A DNA stretch of 64,000 nucleotides from assembly GCF_006439055.1 (NCBI RefSeq), contig NZ_RCZC01000004.1:44648-108647 (forward strand), given 5' to 3'. Origin of the DNA: Sphingomonas glacialis. GTDB lineage: Bacteria; Pseudomonadota; Alphaproteobacteria; Sphingomonadales; Sphingomonadaceae. Shown piece by piece: positions 9,159 to 18,064 of this stretch (its first letter is position 1; the number at the start of each line of letters is the position of its first letter). Position numbers and translations under genes: made by a program. The notes beneath the pieces were generated by a model. The model searched no databases. It had not been told where the DNA came from and saw nothing but the letters and a program-made list of their open reading frames with translations.

Positions 9159-9743
9159 TCACCCTAACACGATCATCACCTCGTTGCGCCGAAACGGCGG
9201 CGCTACGAACGGCGAGTTGTAGAAGGCAATCACCATATCCCCGGTCGCTTCAAGGCCCCGTGCTGTCAACCACTCTCGCAGGTGCTTCTCCTGTTCGGCG
9301 AGCCGCGGGCCACTGCCGAGGCCGGCGAAACGGACCACCGCCAACCGGCGCGCGGGGAGTTCGGCGGCGGCGACGTCATCCGGCATGTCGGGCAACGTCG
9401 CTGCAGTGAAGCGCGCGGGCATCACGAAGCGGGTGCGCCAGGCACCCTTCACGCGGTCCGAAAACACGGGCGCGGTCATCGCGATCTTTTCGCGCTTGTT
9501 GCCGAAGATATACTCCGCTAGCCGTTGAAATCCCGCCTTGAGCGCGAGGCTCCGCTTGCCGATGACGGCGGTTTCCACCACGAGGACTGCGGAATAATCG
9601 CGCAGTTCGAACGCACCGTCCTTCTCGACGACTGTATAAGCAGGCTGTTCGAGATTGCGTTCGTACAAGCCCAACCCTCCCGTCACGAGCGTTGCAAGGC
9701 CAAGCCCAAGAGCGCCCCAGCCGAGAATGGTGTGCGTCTTCAT
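9159..9743 (-). CDS. SOUL-family heme-binding-like protein
   Basis: Protein of 194 residues with an N-terminal membrane anchor or signal segment (LGWGALGLGLATLVTGGLGL) and a SOUL domain. Family blocks visible are YTVVEKDGAFELRDYSAVLV, GFQRLAEYIFGNKREKIAMT and TAPVF, followed by the C-terminal FYNSPFVAPPFRRNEVMI. SOUL proteins bind heme or other tetrapyrroles; bacterial roles are unclear. The start at 9743 (MKTHTILG) is chosen over the upstream MERD because the signal segment begins there. It lies between the BLUF and B12-binding genes. Confidence 0.88.
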   Translation of the reverse strand: MKTHTILGWGALGLGLATLVTGGLGLYERNLEQPAYTVVEKDGAFELRDYSAVLVVETAVIGKRSLALKAGFQRLAEYIFGNKREKIAMTAPVFSDRVKGAWRTRFVMPARFTAATLPDMPDDVAAAELPARRLAVVRFAGLGSGPRLAEQEKHLREWLTARGLEATGDMVIAFYNSPFVAPPFRRNEVMIVLG

Positions 9744-9791
9744 GTCACGCTCCAATACTGAGCCGGTTTTGATCGACAGCCTATCCGACTA

Positions 9792-10028
9792 TTACAACCT
9801 AGCGGACCTTGAGCCATCGCCAATTCGGGTGAGGCCTGTGCGACCGCCCGGCTGGCTTAGCGGCCCAGCGGCGTTGCGATGGGCCGCTGTGATCTGTTTC
9901 CCTCTTCTCGGCAATGGGAAGCCGCTGCCAACGTCGCGCACTCCACCAGGAACGGTTGCGACCCGAGCCGTTCCGCCGATCAGCACGACCGCGACGAGCG
10001 AACCTAGTCGCGCGTTCCTTGCTTTCAT
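9792..10028 (-). CDS. Possible small exported protein
   Basis: Weak candidate of 78 residues starting MKARNARLGSLVAVVLIGGT, which reads like a short signal segment, followed by a Gly/Pro/Arg-rich stretch. No ribosome site or known family is visible. It may be a chance frame. The rest of 9744-10235 shows no gene. Confidence 0.22.
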   Translation of the reverse strand: MKARNARLGSLVAVVLIGGTARVATVPGGVRDVGSGFPLPRRGKQITAAHRNAAGPLSQPGGRTGLTRIGDGSRSARL

Positions 10029-10235
10029 CACTTTCGAGACTGCACTTGCCCAAAGTATTGCTGCAACTCTGCTGCCTTCAAGATGAGTGTTGAATGCATC
10101 CCTATGAATCTGCGAGCCGTGCCTTCGACGCTCCCGGTGGCGGTTCCGCGGCAACGTAAGGTATCGACACTTGCCGTCTAATGTGCTGATTTCAGATATT
10201 GCTATCGTCACAAGACCGAAGCGGGGAGGAAGCTC

Positions 10236-11144
10236 ATGGGGCAGGCGAGTGGTGCGTTGGCGAGACCAGCAATCAACCGTCAAAGCCTAAAACGGCTTGA
10301 GACGCACTTCATCGCTCCGGAGATTTATCGCCGGGAAGACGTGGCTGAGCGCCAGGCGAAGCTGGCGCGCATCGTATCGAACGAGATCGTCCCGCGACTG
10401 CTTATGTTGCATACCGAGGCTGTTCCGGCTGCCCCGCCAGTTGCGCTCGTCATTAAGACGTTGGCCCCGACGAGCGCCGACATCACGGGCCTCGCCGACA
10501 TAGTTCTCGGCAGCGATCTGGATGCGGCCGCCGCGTACGTGCTGATGCTCCGCGATCGCGGACTTTCGATGGAGACGTTGTTCCTAGAGCTGCTCGAGCC
10601 CACCGCGCGCGTGCTCGGCGAGATGTGGGACCGCGACGAGTGTGATTTCATTGATGTCACCTTGGGCGTTGCCCGGCTGCAGAAGCTGCTTGCGATCTTT
10701 AACGATACCCATATTTTAACGTCGTTGGACGAACGTCGTCATGTCCTGATGGCGATGACGCCGGGCAATCAGCATTCCTTCGGGGTCAAGATTGTGGAGC
10801 GGTTCCTGCTGGCTGCCGGTTGGCAGGTACGGACCGAGCTTGAGGGAACGTCCGATGACATCGCCGACGTCGCCAATAACACCTGGTTCGCGGTCGTCGG
10901 ATTGACGGCGGGGTCGGAGCGTCAACTCGAGAGCATGCGCACCACGATTGCACGAATACGCCGAGAGTCTCGCAATCAGACGGTCGGCATAATGGTCGGC
11001 GGGCCAATGTTTACAGCAAATCCGGCGCTTGCCCAGGACGTCGGTGCGGACGCTACGGCACCGAATGCGCCATCCGCCGTCATTGTCGCGCAGAAGCTGT
11101 TCGATCTCGCGGCTTCCGAATTCCGAGACAGTGCGCGGCGGTAG
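10236..11144 (+). CDS. B12-binding/SCHIC-like sensory regulator
   Basis: Protein of 302 residues resembling the PpaA/AerR group and the SCHIC half of AppA. A helical N-terminal region (residues 15-160) resembles the B12-binding cap domain: LFLELLEPTARVLGEMW, then EMWDRDECDFIDVTLGVARL. A Rossmann-type binding domain follows from about residue 165 (VLMAMTPGNQHSFGVKIVER, then GTSDDIADVANNTWFAVVGL) and ends in GGPMF. The His in GNQHSFG is at the position of the cofactor-ligating or signalling His. The start has GGAGGAAG upstream. In Rhodobacter, relatives bind cobalamin or heme and control photosynthesis or stress genes through CrtJ/PpsR-type repressors. No photosynthesis genes are in this window. 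Confidence 0.85.
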   Translation: MGQASGALARPAINRQSLKRLETHFIAPEIYRREDVAERQAKLARIVSNEIVPRLLMLHTEAVPAAPPVALVIKTLAPTSADITGLADIVLGSDLDAAAAYVLMLRDRGLSMETLFLELLEPTARVLGEMWDRDECDFIDVTLGVARLQKLLAIFNDTHILTSLDERRHVLMAMTPGNQHSFGVKIVERFLLAAGWQVRTELEGTSDDIADVANNTWFAVVGLTAGSERQLESMRTTIARIRRESRNQTVGIMVGGPMFTANPALAQDVGADATAPNAPSAVIVAQKLFDLAASEFRDSARR

Positions 11145-11237
11145 GCCGGCCCCGGTAACCCGATAGGGCGCGATGGCGCGCCCGTCGAAGCAGACGGCTA
11201 GCCCTCGCAAGCGTCGTCACAAGGGCGGTCCGGAAGA

Positions 11238-11525
11238 ATGCAAGAGATCACGATCCAAACGCCAGTGAAACCGATGAGCCGACCGGCTGGCTTCATCCCC
11301 CGTACGCAAGCCGAGAAGGCGCAGCATGCGCAGCGCGGAGATCGGATCGAACCCTATGGATCGCCAAGGAAGGTATTAGTCGAAGACGGGCACGTCTTAG
11401 TCGAGGGATACGACGGCAATTTTGTAAATGTGACGCCAGACGTCGCCATCGACTTGGGTCGCACAATCAGCGAGGCGGGAACTGAAACCATCATCAACAA
11501 AGTCATGGAAAAGCCGATTGGGTAA
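11238..11525 (+). CDS. Hypothetical small protein
   Basis: Protein of 95 residues, not assigned to a family. A basic, flexible N-terminus leads to a compact beta-rich part (DRIEPYGSPRKVLVEDGHVL, then VEGYDGNFVNVTPDVAIDL) and a C-terminal helix. The ATG at 11238 follows GGAAGAATGC. The 3' part overlaps, antisense, the end of the gene at 11397-11768. Confidence 0.5.
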   Translation: MQEITIQTPVKPMSRPAGFIPRTQAEKAQHAQRGDRIEPYGSPRKVLVEDGHVLVEGYDGNFVNVTPDVAIDLGRTISEAGTETIINKVMEKPIG

Positions 11526-11768
11526 TAGCGGCCGGGAGTTATGCGACTGATCACGTACGGTTCGGATAGTTGAAGCGGGCCACTGGACTCGCCTCAGTCC
11601 CCGCGCGAAGATGACAGTGTTAACCGGGTGTATGTCCTGCTGCGCCCATCGGTCCCAGGCGGGGTGGACGAAATCGGGCTTACCCCAGATCCGAACAGCC
11701 GAATGATACTCCTCGCTGCGAAAGCCAACAAAGTGGAGTGCAGGCGTAATTTCGAACAGCTTTGCCAT
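11397..11768 (-). CDS. Hypothetical small protein, sphingomonad type
   Basis: The first 60 residues look like a common short sphingomonad protein: ITPALHFVGFRSEEYHSAVR, then IWGKPDFVHPAWDRWAQQDI and NTVIFARG. Relatives of that type normally stop soon after the VFA-G motif. Here the frame runs on for about 60 more residues with weak protein character, antisense to the gene at 11238. Either the real stop has been lost, or a small indel lies near 11580. Confidence 0.5.
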   Translation of the reverse strand: MAKLFEITPALHFVGFRSEEYHSAVRIWGKPDFVHPAWDRWAQQDIHPVNTVIFARGLRRVQWPASTIRTVRDQSHNSRPLLPNRLFHDFVDDGFSSRLADCATQVDGDVWRHIYKIAVVSLD

Positions 11769-11795
11769 CACGTTCGTTCGCGCTGCTCCGACGGG

Positions 11796-11810
11796 CTACG
11801 CTGAGCGTAG
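11796..11810. promoter_or_regulatory. Small palindrome between divergent genes
   Basis: CTACGC-TGA-GCGTAG is a perfect 6-bp inverted repeat between the divergent genes starting at 11768 (minus) and 11910 (plus). It could be an operator or simply a hairpin in the upstream part of the DUF1622 transcript. Confidence 0.25.
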
Positions 11811-11909
11811 GCATGAAGATATAGGCGGGTAGGGTCGTTGCAGGAACGTGCGGCCAGTGAGTCCAACCGACCTATAGCAATACGACGCCTTTTCCGCGTA
11901 ACCAGCAGC

Positions 11910-12299
11910 ATGATTGAGCAGGCGCACAATATCGTGGATGCACTCGCCAAGCTCCTGGAGCTGGTCGGGGCGGCGATAATTCTGGGTGGTGTGATGCTCG
12001 CCTCGGCGAGGTTCGCCGTCGACGGCAGCAGGACGAACTGGGAAGACGCGTACCAGCGTTATCGAGCAGGCTTGGGGCGTGGCATTCTCCTTGGTCTCGA
12101 GCTCCTCGTCGGAGCCGACATAATCTCGACGATCACCGCCCCTCTAACCTTCTCAAGCGTTGGGCTACTTGGTGCCATTATCGCGATCCGTACCTTCCTA
12201 AGCTTCTCTCTCGAAACTGAGATCGAAGGGTGCTGGCCGTGGCGGCGAATGGCGCGTGACGAGAAACGCGGCAGGGATCGTGAGCGGTCGCGCGGCTAA
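11910..12299 (+). CDS. DUF1622 family membrane protein
   Basis: Integral membrane protein of 129 residues. Three hydrophobic helices are visible: LLELVGAAIILGGVMLASAR (residues 14-33), ILLGLELLVGADIISTIT and VGLLGAIIAIRTFLSFSLE. The motif RYRAGLGRGILLGLELLVGA is characteristic of DUF1622. The function is unknown. The start at 11910 (MIEQAHNIVDAL) is where the family begins; the frame is open upstream to 11838 but without a good start. The C-terminal tail is highly charged. Confidence 0.82.
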   Translation: MIEQAHNIVDALAKLLELVGAAIILGGVMLASARFAVDGSRTNWEDAYQRYRAGLGRGILLGLELLVGADIISTITAPLTFSSVGLLGAIIAIRTFLSFSLETEIEGCWPWRRMARDEKRGRDRERSRG

Positions 12300-12674
12300 A
12301 GTCTCGTACGGAGCAGTTGCTCGGCTGGCTGAACGGACGGCCGCAAGCGGGAAGTCGGACGCGCCAGCAAGCGTCCACTTATGGGTCGAGCCGCCGAAAG
12401 GCTTCCGATCGACTACATTATTCACAGAATAATTGGTCGGTACCGCTCCAACGAACCACCGGCGATCTCAATTATTCGTCATTCCTGACAATTTACGAAA
12501 AGTCCGAAATGGACCTAGTGATTCCGTCGATCGATCGGACTATCTCGCTGGACCTAGCCGATCATTTTTATGGTATCTGACGTTTCGATACTATGAAAGC
12601 GACGACGCTTGTGATGAAATACAGATGCTCGATAGCCTGCAAGTCGCCAGGCGACGAAACTGGAGCGTGTATTT
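12300..12674. other. Intergenic, no gene; inverted repeat
   Basis: No supported gene. An inverted repeat GAATAATTG (12427-12435) / CAATTATTC (12469-12477) with 33 nt between its arms lies in this AT-richer gap. It may be an operator or the ends of a small remnant. Confidence 0.35.
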
Positions 12675-13127
12675 GTGGGAGCATTTTTCAATGTGCTGCT
12701 TGTCGAGGACGACCCATCGATTCGCGCCATTTCTGAGATTGCCTTAAAGTTAGATCCCTTCGTCAGGGTGGAGTCCGTAGATTGCGGCTGCGACGCGATT
12801 GGCGCGGCTTTGCAGGCGCCTGTCGTTTTTGATGCCATTCTACTCGATGTTTGCTTGCCCGATATGTCGGGATTCGAAGTGATGACGTCTCTCGATATAT
12901 CCATGGGTTCTAGCCGCCCGCCAATTATCATATTTACCGGTCTGGTACGGCCTCAACTCCTGGAGCTTTACGCGGACGCTGGCGCCACCGCTGTGATCCC
13001 CAAGCCATTCGATCCGATCACGTTAGCCCAACATCTTCGCCATTGTGTGCTGAATCGATATCAAAATTGCGATCGGTGGTGGAAGACGCAGTTGCATCCG
13101 AAAGGGTCTGCAAACTTTCGATCTTGA
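12675..13127 (+). CDS. Single-domain response regulator
   Basis: Receiver-domain protein of 150 residues without an output domain. The acidic pocket is in NVLLVEDDPS, and the phospho-acceptor Asp is in FDAILLDVCLPDMSGFEVM. The switch Thr is in PPIIIFTGL, and the conserved Lys is in ATAVIPKPFDPITLA. The start is GTG at 12675. Stand-alone receivers usually relay phosphate or act by protein contact. No histidine kinase is adjacent. The last 30 residues are unlike the family, and the 3' end overlaps the convergent gene at 13018. Confidence 0.85.
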   Translation: MGAFFNVLLVEDDPSIRAISEIALKLDPFVRVESVDCGCDAIGAALQAPVVFDAILLDVCLPDMSGFEVMTSLDISMGSSRPPIIIFTGLVRPQLLELYADAGATAVIPKPFDPITLAQHLRHCVLNRYQNCDRWWKTQLHPKGSANFRS

Positions 13128-13299
13128 CGGCGATTTCGTGCCAACTCCTGGCGACGGACGGATCGAGCTTCTCGCCTGCCTCCGCCTGTCGCGAGGCTAC
13201 TGATAGAGCGTCACTGCCGAAGCGTTCGATCAGCGAACGAGCTATCTGCTCGATCAGCCGAGTGCGGGCACGTGGCAAGTTGGGATGTTCGTGCATCAT
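13018..13299 (-). CDS. Hypothetical small helical protein
   Basis: Protein of about 93 residues, helical: RARTRLIEQIARSLIERFGS, ALSVASRQAEAGEKLDPS, then SWHEIAVKIESLQ. It resembles short uncharacterised sphingomonad proteins. It converges with and overlaps the 3' end of the response regulator by 110 nt, so its true end may be earlier. No function can be given. Confidence 0.5.
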   Translation of the reverse strand: MMHEHPNLPRARTRLIEQIARSLIERFGSDALSVASRQAEAGEKLDPSVARSWHEIAVKIESLQTLSDATASSTTDRNFDIDSAHNGEDVGLT

Positions 13300-13411
13300 C
13301 TCTCACCCTGAGAAGGTGTCTCTATCACCTTTGAACGTTGACGCCGCATTTCGCAATTGTCGCCTGGAAGGACCGCGGGAAACGATACAGGGTGCTAGTG
13401 CGTTACGAGAT

Positions 13412-13615
13412 TTATTCGCCGGGGAGGTAGTATGGGCTTAAGGCGGCTCGCTCTCTGTAGAGCCGATGAAGGCGCAGATGGATCGCCTGCGAGCCCACAT
13501 CGTCGGTTTTCTCGGCTAATTGGCGATGGTCTTCTGCGCGCCGCAGCAGATACTGGCGCTCTTCCGGTCCGGAGCGAGGGGTAACATCGGGCGCGTGCGG
13601 GTTGATCATTATCAA
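13412..13615 (-). CDS. Hypothetical small protein
   Basis: Protein of 67 residues with one clear helix pair (QYLLRRAEDHRQLAEKTDD, then AIHLRLHRLYRERAALS). This RAEDHRxLAEK...LYRERA layout is common in small sphingomonad proteins of unknown role. It is cytosolic, with no membrane segment. The frame is open further upstream (13625), but the ATG at 13615 is the better start. Confidence 0.55.
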   Translation of the reverse strand: MIMINPHAPDVTPRSGPEERQYLLRRAEDHRQLAEKTDDVGSQAIHLRLHRLYRERAALSPYYLPGE

Positions 13616-14006
13616 CCGCTATCATCAGATTTCAGTCAGCCATATCCTTCCGAAGTACCAACCCCTAGGTAGATTTGTGCCTGTGCCTGTGCCTGTGCCT
13701 GTCACTGCGATGGGCACCCCGATCCGTAACAAATGTCGATATACTCCGGAGAGCATGATGCCGGATATCCTCGGAAGGGCCCTTCCAACTGGGTCGCACA
13801 ATCCAAACGTCCCGCAGCCGCGGTGAGTGGATTGCCGCGCGAACTTTTTCGGTCGAAAGTTTGAAAAACCGCGTTCTCCTTAAAAGTGATTTCGGTTCAT
13901 TCTCTCGACGAGGTCAACTGAGCGAACGGCGGGTTTTGGGAAGGGGCGAAATGCTCATGAACGACCGGGCATGGGTCAGAAACGACTGAGATCGGGCAGG
14001 CTTGGC
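13616..14006. repeat. Gene-poor gap with hexamer repeat
   Basis: No supported gene. Four exact tandem copies of GTGCCT lie at 13677-13700. They encode Val-Pro repeats in a short unconvincing plus-strand frame. Tandem hexamers like this can vary in copy number. Confidence 0.45.
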
Positions 14007-14759
14007 CTATCGCTCCGATTTCTGCGCCGCGACATGGTGCGGATCGTCGCCAGGGACATCGTTATCCATGCCGCCGCCTCCAGGCTCTCCGCCGCCACCC
14101 ATACCACCGCCACCGCCACTACCGCCACCACCACCACCACCACCGCCGCTCCGGCCAGCATCGTCCTTGTTGGTACCGCCTCTGCCGCCGCCGGACGAAG
14201 TCGGACGCGTGGGTCCCTGCATCGCGATGGTCAGATCGCCCGGGATCGGGTCGAGATCGAGCGCATCGCGCACGAATGCGCGCAGCGACACGACCAGCTC
14301 ATGCGTGTGGACCGGGTGGCCCGCGACCAGCTCGCGAACCGCCCTGTCCGCCAGCCGGACATGCTCCTCGGTACCGAGCAGGATGATGTCGGACAGCGCG
14401 GCCTCGACCGCGTCGCGGATGCGGCGCGTGCGGTCCGACCGCGCCGCGCCTTCGGCACTGAGATCCAACGCGGCCATCGGCTCCTCTGCGACGCCGCCCT
14501 GCTCCCGCCGCCGCACGTCGCGCCGGTGGGCCGGATCCACGGTTAGGTCCCCCGTGAATGATCCGCCGAGGACCTTGTAGGCGGCGATGAGTGTCCTGAG
14601 GCGCTCGTTGATCTGGCGGTTCATGCGCTCACGGCGCTGCTGGAACGTCATTTGGGTGAGCAGACGGATGCCCACCCCCAACAACGTAACCAGCGTCAGC
14701 CCGAAGACGGTGGCGAGCAGGCTCTGCCAAGAGCTGAAATCCAGACCGCGCAAGTGCAT
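14007..14759 (-). CDS. Membrane-anchored protein with Gly-rich tail
   Basis: Protein of 250 residues. One N-terminal membrane helix (SLLATVFGLTLVTLLGVGIR, residues 13-32) is followed by an Arg-rich amphipathic segment and a cytosolic helical domain (residues 50-170). That domain has AAYKVLGGSFTGDLTV and RDAVEAALSDIILLGTEEHV. The final 60 residues are low-complexity glycine with Ser/Met/Pro, encoded by a CCACCACC-type repeat, ending in a charged tail. It resembles sphingomonad hypotheticals with no known function. The repeat tract may be length-variable. Confidence 0.65.
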   Translation of the reverse strand: MHLRGLDFSSWQSLLATVFGLTLVTLLGVGIRLLTQMTFQQRRERMNRQINERLRTLIAAYKVLGGSFTGDLTVDPAHRRDVRRREQGGVAEEPMAALDLSAEGAARSDRTRRIRDAVEAALSDIILLGTEEHVRLADRAVRELVAGHPVHTHELVVSLRAFVRDALDLDPIPGDLTIAMQGPTRPTSSGGGRGGTNKDDAGRSGGGGGGGGGSGGGGGMGGGGEPGGGGMDNDVPGDDPHHVAAQKSER

Positions 14760-14896
14760 TCCCCTAGTTGCAGTCTATGGAACGCTCGTCGATCCTGCAC
14801 GTGCCCCGGAGAGGCACGACCGCGAAGAGAGCTGGTACAATCTGGCTTTGTTAGCGCAGCTGAACAGACATCTAAAGGAAAAGGCAAACGAAAGGC

Positions 14897-17051
14897 TCAG
14901 AGCAGATCGTCGATACGGATCGGCATCTTGCGCACGCGCCTGCCCGTCGCGTGATAGACCGCGTTGGCGACCGCGCCGGCTGCGCCGACCATCGACACCT
15001 CGCCCAATCCCTTCGACCCGGCACGGTTGAGCAGAGGATCGGGGCGGTCGATGAACGCCACCTCGATATCGCCGATATCGGCGTTCACCGAGACGACATA
15101 GTCGGCCAGATCGTCGTTGAGCCAGCCGCCATAGCGCGGATCGACCTCGGTTGCTTCGCGCAGCGCCGAGCCGAGTGCCATGGTGACGCCGCCGCGAACC
15201 TGGCTAGCGGCAGTGCGAGGGGATACGACCCGACCGCAGTCGGCGATGCTCACTACGCGAGGCACGCGCACGCGCCGTGTGCGCGGCTCGACATGCACCT
15301 CCACGAAATGCGCGATGTAGCTGAAGCTCGTGAAGGTCGGGTAATCCGGCCCGATCTTGGCGTTACCACCGGCGCGTAGCCGGTCGAGCGCGGCGGGTTC
15401 CTGTCCGGGTCCGAGGTTGCTTATCTCGACCTGCAGGAACGGGCGGCGGACGGCGACGAGCTGGCGATGGATGTTTCCCGGCAGCGTGCGCCCGGCGAGC
15501 AGCTCCGCGAGCTGCGCCTTAATCGCCGCCGCGGCCTTTTCCACGGCGGGCACCAGCGAGGCGGTGCCCCACGAACCGGCCGTGGTGTGCTGGGGTGCCA
15601 CGCTCGTATCGCCGATCGCGATCTCCAGCCGCGCCGGGTCGATACCCAGGTCGCGGACCAGCAGCTGCGCGATGACGGTGCGGATGCCCTGCCCGAACTC
15701 GTGCCCGGTCACGGCGATGCGCGTGCTTCCGTCGGCGCCGATGCACAGCGTTGCGATCGCCGCTGTCATGTTCGCGGGATAGGCACCGCCCGCGACACCC
15801 CAGCCGACTAGCGTGCCGTTGGCAAACGTCATCGACCCGGGCGGCATCGTCCGCCGGTCCCAACCGAACCGGCGCGCACCCTCGGCAAGACAGTCGTTGA
15901 GGAAGCAGGAGGATATCGGATGTCCGCTAATCGGGTCGGTGGTGTTCTCGTGCGCAAGGCGGAACGCCACCGGGTCCTTACCCAGCTTGTACGCGAGCTC
16001 ATCGATCGCGCTTTCCAAGGCGAAGTGCGCCGGATGGGGGTGCGGCGCGCGCATATAGCCGGGGTCCTGCGTGTCGAGCCGGACATTCGCGGTCGTACCA
16101 TCGTAATTCGCAACGCTGTAGGTCCTCGACGTCGACTCGTGATAACTTGGCGGGAACTGGCCTTTGCGCGACTGCTGGTGGTCGGCATCGTAGCGGATCG
16201 CCGCAATCCGACCGTCGGCACCGGAGCCGAGCGTAACATGGTGGCGGCTGAGCGGCCGAAAGGTCGCATTGTGGAAGATCTGGCCGCGCGGGAGCACCAG
16301 CTTGACCGGCCGTCCGATCAGCATTGCAGCGCGCGACGATCGCCGTCTGGCGCTGGACCGCGCCCTTCTGGCCAAAGGCACCCCCGACATAGGTGCTTTT
16401 GACCTCCACGACTGCAGGATCGAGCAGCAGCGCCCGGGCGACCGCCGCGCGGATCGATCCCGAAGATTGTGACCCTTCGTGGATGGTAAGCTTGCCGCCG
16501 CGCCACTCGGCGGTGGTCGACAGCATCTCGATCGGGTTGTGGTGTTGCGCCGGTGAGAGGTAGTGCTCGTCCACCGTAATGTCGGCGGCAGCGAGAACGC
16601 GGAGCGTGTCGCCAGCCTGGACGGGTTTGGCCGGCTCGCGTACCGCGCCGGGACTGTCGATCAGCGGTACGAACGGCTCCGCGGCATAGGTTGGCCGGAT
16701 CGCCTCCGCGCCTTCGATCGCCGCCTCAAGCGTCTCGGCGACCACCAGCGCTATCGGCTGGCCGCGATAGGCTATCTCGGCCGTGATCATCGGTGGCGGT
16801 GGCTGACTGCCCTTCTCGGGCGCCGGCGGCGGCGAAAAATCTTCTGCGGTCAGCACCCGCACAACGCCGCGCACCGCCATCGCAGGCGCGACCGGCAGCG
16901 TCGTGATCCGACCCTTGGCGATCGTAGCTGGCACCATCATGGCGTACAGCAAGCCCGGCAGCGCGAAGTCGGCCGCATAACGCGTGGCACCCAAGACCTT
17001 TTCGCGTGCATCGATCCGCTCGCGGTCGGCAAATGGAGCTGTGGTCATCAA
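14897..17051 (-). pseudogene. paoC: Aldehyde oxidoreductase molybdenum subunit, frameshifted
   Basis: Large Mo-cofactor subunit of the xanthine dehydrogenase family, PaoC/YagR type. The N-terminal part (from 17051) has REKVLGATRYAADFALPGLL and VGGAFGQKGAVQRQTAIVA. The rest (from about 16330) has RPVKLVLPRGQIFHNATF, the cofactor-binding GHEFGQGIRTV and the catalytic Glu in GSKGLGEVSM. The two parts are in different frames. A loss of one GC unit in a GCGCGC run (about 16329-16335), or a +1 insertion, explains it, and restoring it gives VARAAMLIGRP. Unless this is a sequencing error, the enzyme lacks its catalytic subunit. The start overlaps the end of paoB by ATGA. Confidence 0.85.
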
Positions 17052-18064
17052 ACGGTCCTTCCCGCAGCAATGGTCAGCGCGTCGGCAACGGTGCGCGCGC
17101 CCAGCTCGACCTTGTAACCATTCTGGCGTCCGGCGTTGGCCTGCGCGAACGCCGCGTGGCCGGCGTCAAGCGCCACGGTGGGCGTCAGCCGCTTGCCGAC
17201 AAGCAATCGCTCGGCCTCGGGCGCGCGCCAGGGTCGGGTCGCGACGCCGCCGAGCGCGACGTGGGCGCGGCTAACGCGGTCTCCGTCCATATCCAAGGCT
17301 ACCGCCGCGGAGGCGATCGCGAAGGCGTAGCTCTCACGGTCGCGAATCTTGTGATAGGTCGAACGGTGCCCGGCAGCCGTTTTGGGGACGGTGATCCCGA
17401 CGATCATCTCTCCGGGCGCGAGGGTAAATTCCAAATGCGGCGTGTCGCCCGGCAACCGGTAGAGCGCGGCAACCGGAACGGTGCGGACACCGGCCGGGCC
17501 GACCACTTCGACCTCGGCGTCCATCGCGGTCAGTGCGACAGGCCAGTCGCCAGGCGAAACCGCGGTGCATGCGTCGCTCTGGCCCAGCACCGCCTGCCCA
17601 CGATCGAGCCCCCCGATCGCCGCGCACCCCGAGCCCGGCGCGCGTTTGTTGCAGGGAAAGGCGCCGACGGACGACGGGTTGCCGCTGCCGTTGCGGAAGT
17701 AGAGACAACGCGTCCGTTGGAGTAGGTTGCCGCCCACGGTTGCCATGTTGCGCAGCTGTTGCGATGCGGCCTTCCACAACGCTTCTGCCAGCACGGGATA
17801 GTCGCGCGCGACCACCGGATCGACCGCGACCGCGCTCATCGTTGCAAGGGCGCCGAACCGTAGCCGATCTCCGCTCGTCTCGATCGCGTCCATTCCTTGG
17901 ATCGCAGTCACGTCGATCAGGTGCCGGGGCCGCTCGATGTCCAGCTTCATCAGGTCGTACAACGTGGTACCGCCGGCAATGTAGCGCGCGCCTGCGCCGG
18001 CGGCAGTGAACGCCTGCACGGCCTCCGCCGGCGTGGCCGGGCGCGCGTAACTGAACGGCTTCAT
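17048..18064 (-). CDS. paoB: Aldehyde oxidoreductase FAD subunit
   Basis: FAD-binding middle subunit of 338 residues, PaoB/YagS type. It begins MKPFSYARPATPAEAVQAFT. The FAD pyrophosphate loops are ARYIAGGTTLYDLMKL and NMATVGGNLLQRTRCLYFR. The insert with Cys residues in QRTRC, FPCNKR and GSGCAAIGG matches the extra [4Fe-4S] cluster known in E. coli PaoB. CO_deh_flav_C-like residues close the protein. It overlaps paoA and paoC by ATGA at both ends, so the three are one translationally coupled operon. Confidence 0.9.
   Translation of the reverse strand: MKPFSYARPATPAEAVQAFTAAGAGARYIAGGTTLYDLMKLDIERPRHLIDVTAIQGMDAIETSGDRLRFGALATMSAVAVDPVVARDYPVLAEALWKAASQQLRNMATVGGNLLQRTRCLYFRNGSGNPSSVGAFPCNKRAPGSGCAAIGGLDRGQAVLGQSDACTAVSPGDWPVALTAMDAEVEVVGPAGVRTVPVAALYRLPGDTPHLEFTLAPGEMIVGITVPKTAAGHRSTYHKIRDRESYAFAIASAAVALDMDGDRVSRAHVALGGVATRPWRAPEAERLLVGKRLTPTVALDAGHAAFAQANAGRQNGYKVELGARTVADALTIAAGRTV

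Noticed and set aside
10236..11144. Complete photosynthesis regulation locus
   Set aside because: The B12-binding and BLUF proteins recall photosynthesis control, but no puf, puh, bch or crt gene is in the window.
13602..13826. Plus-strand frame with Val-Pro repeats
   Set aside because: The frame owes its composition to the GTGCCT repeat; no start context or family.
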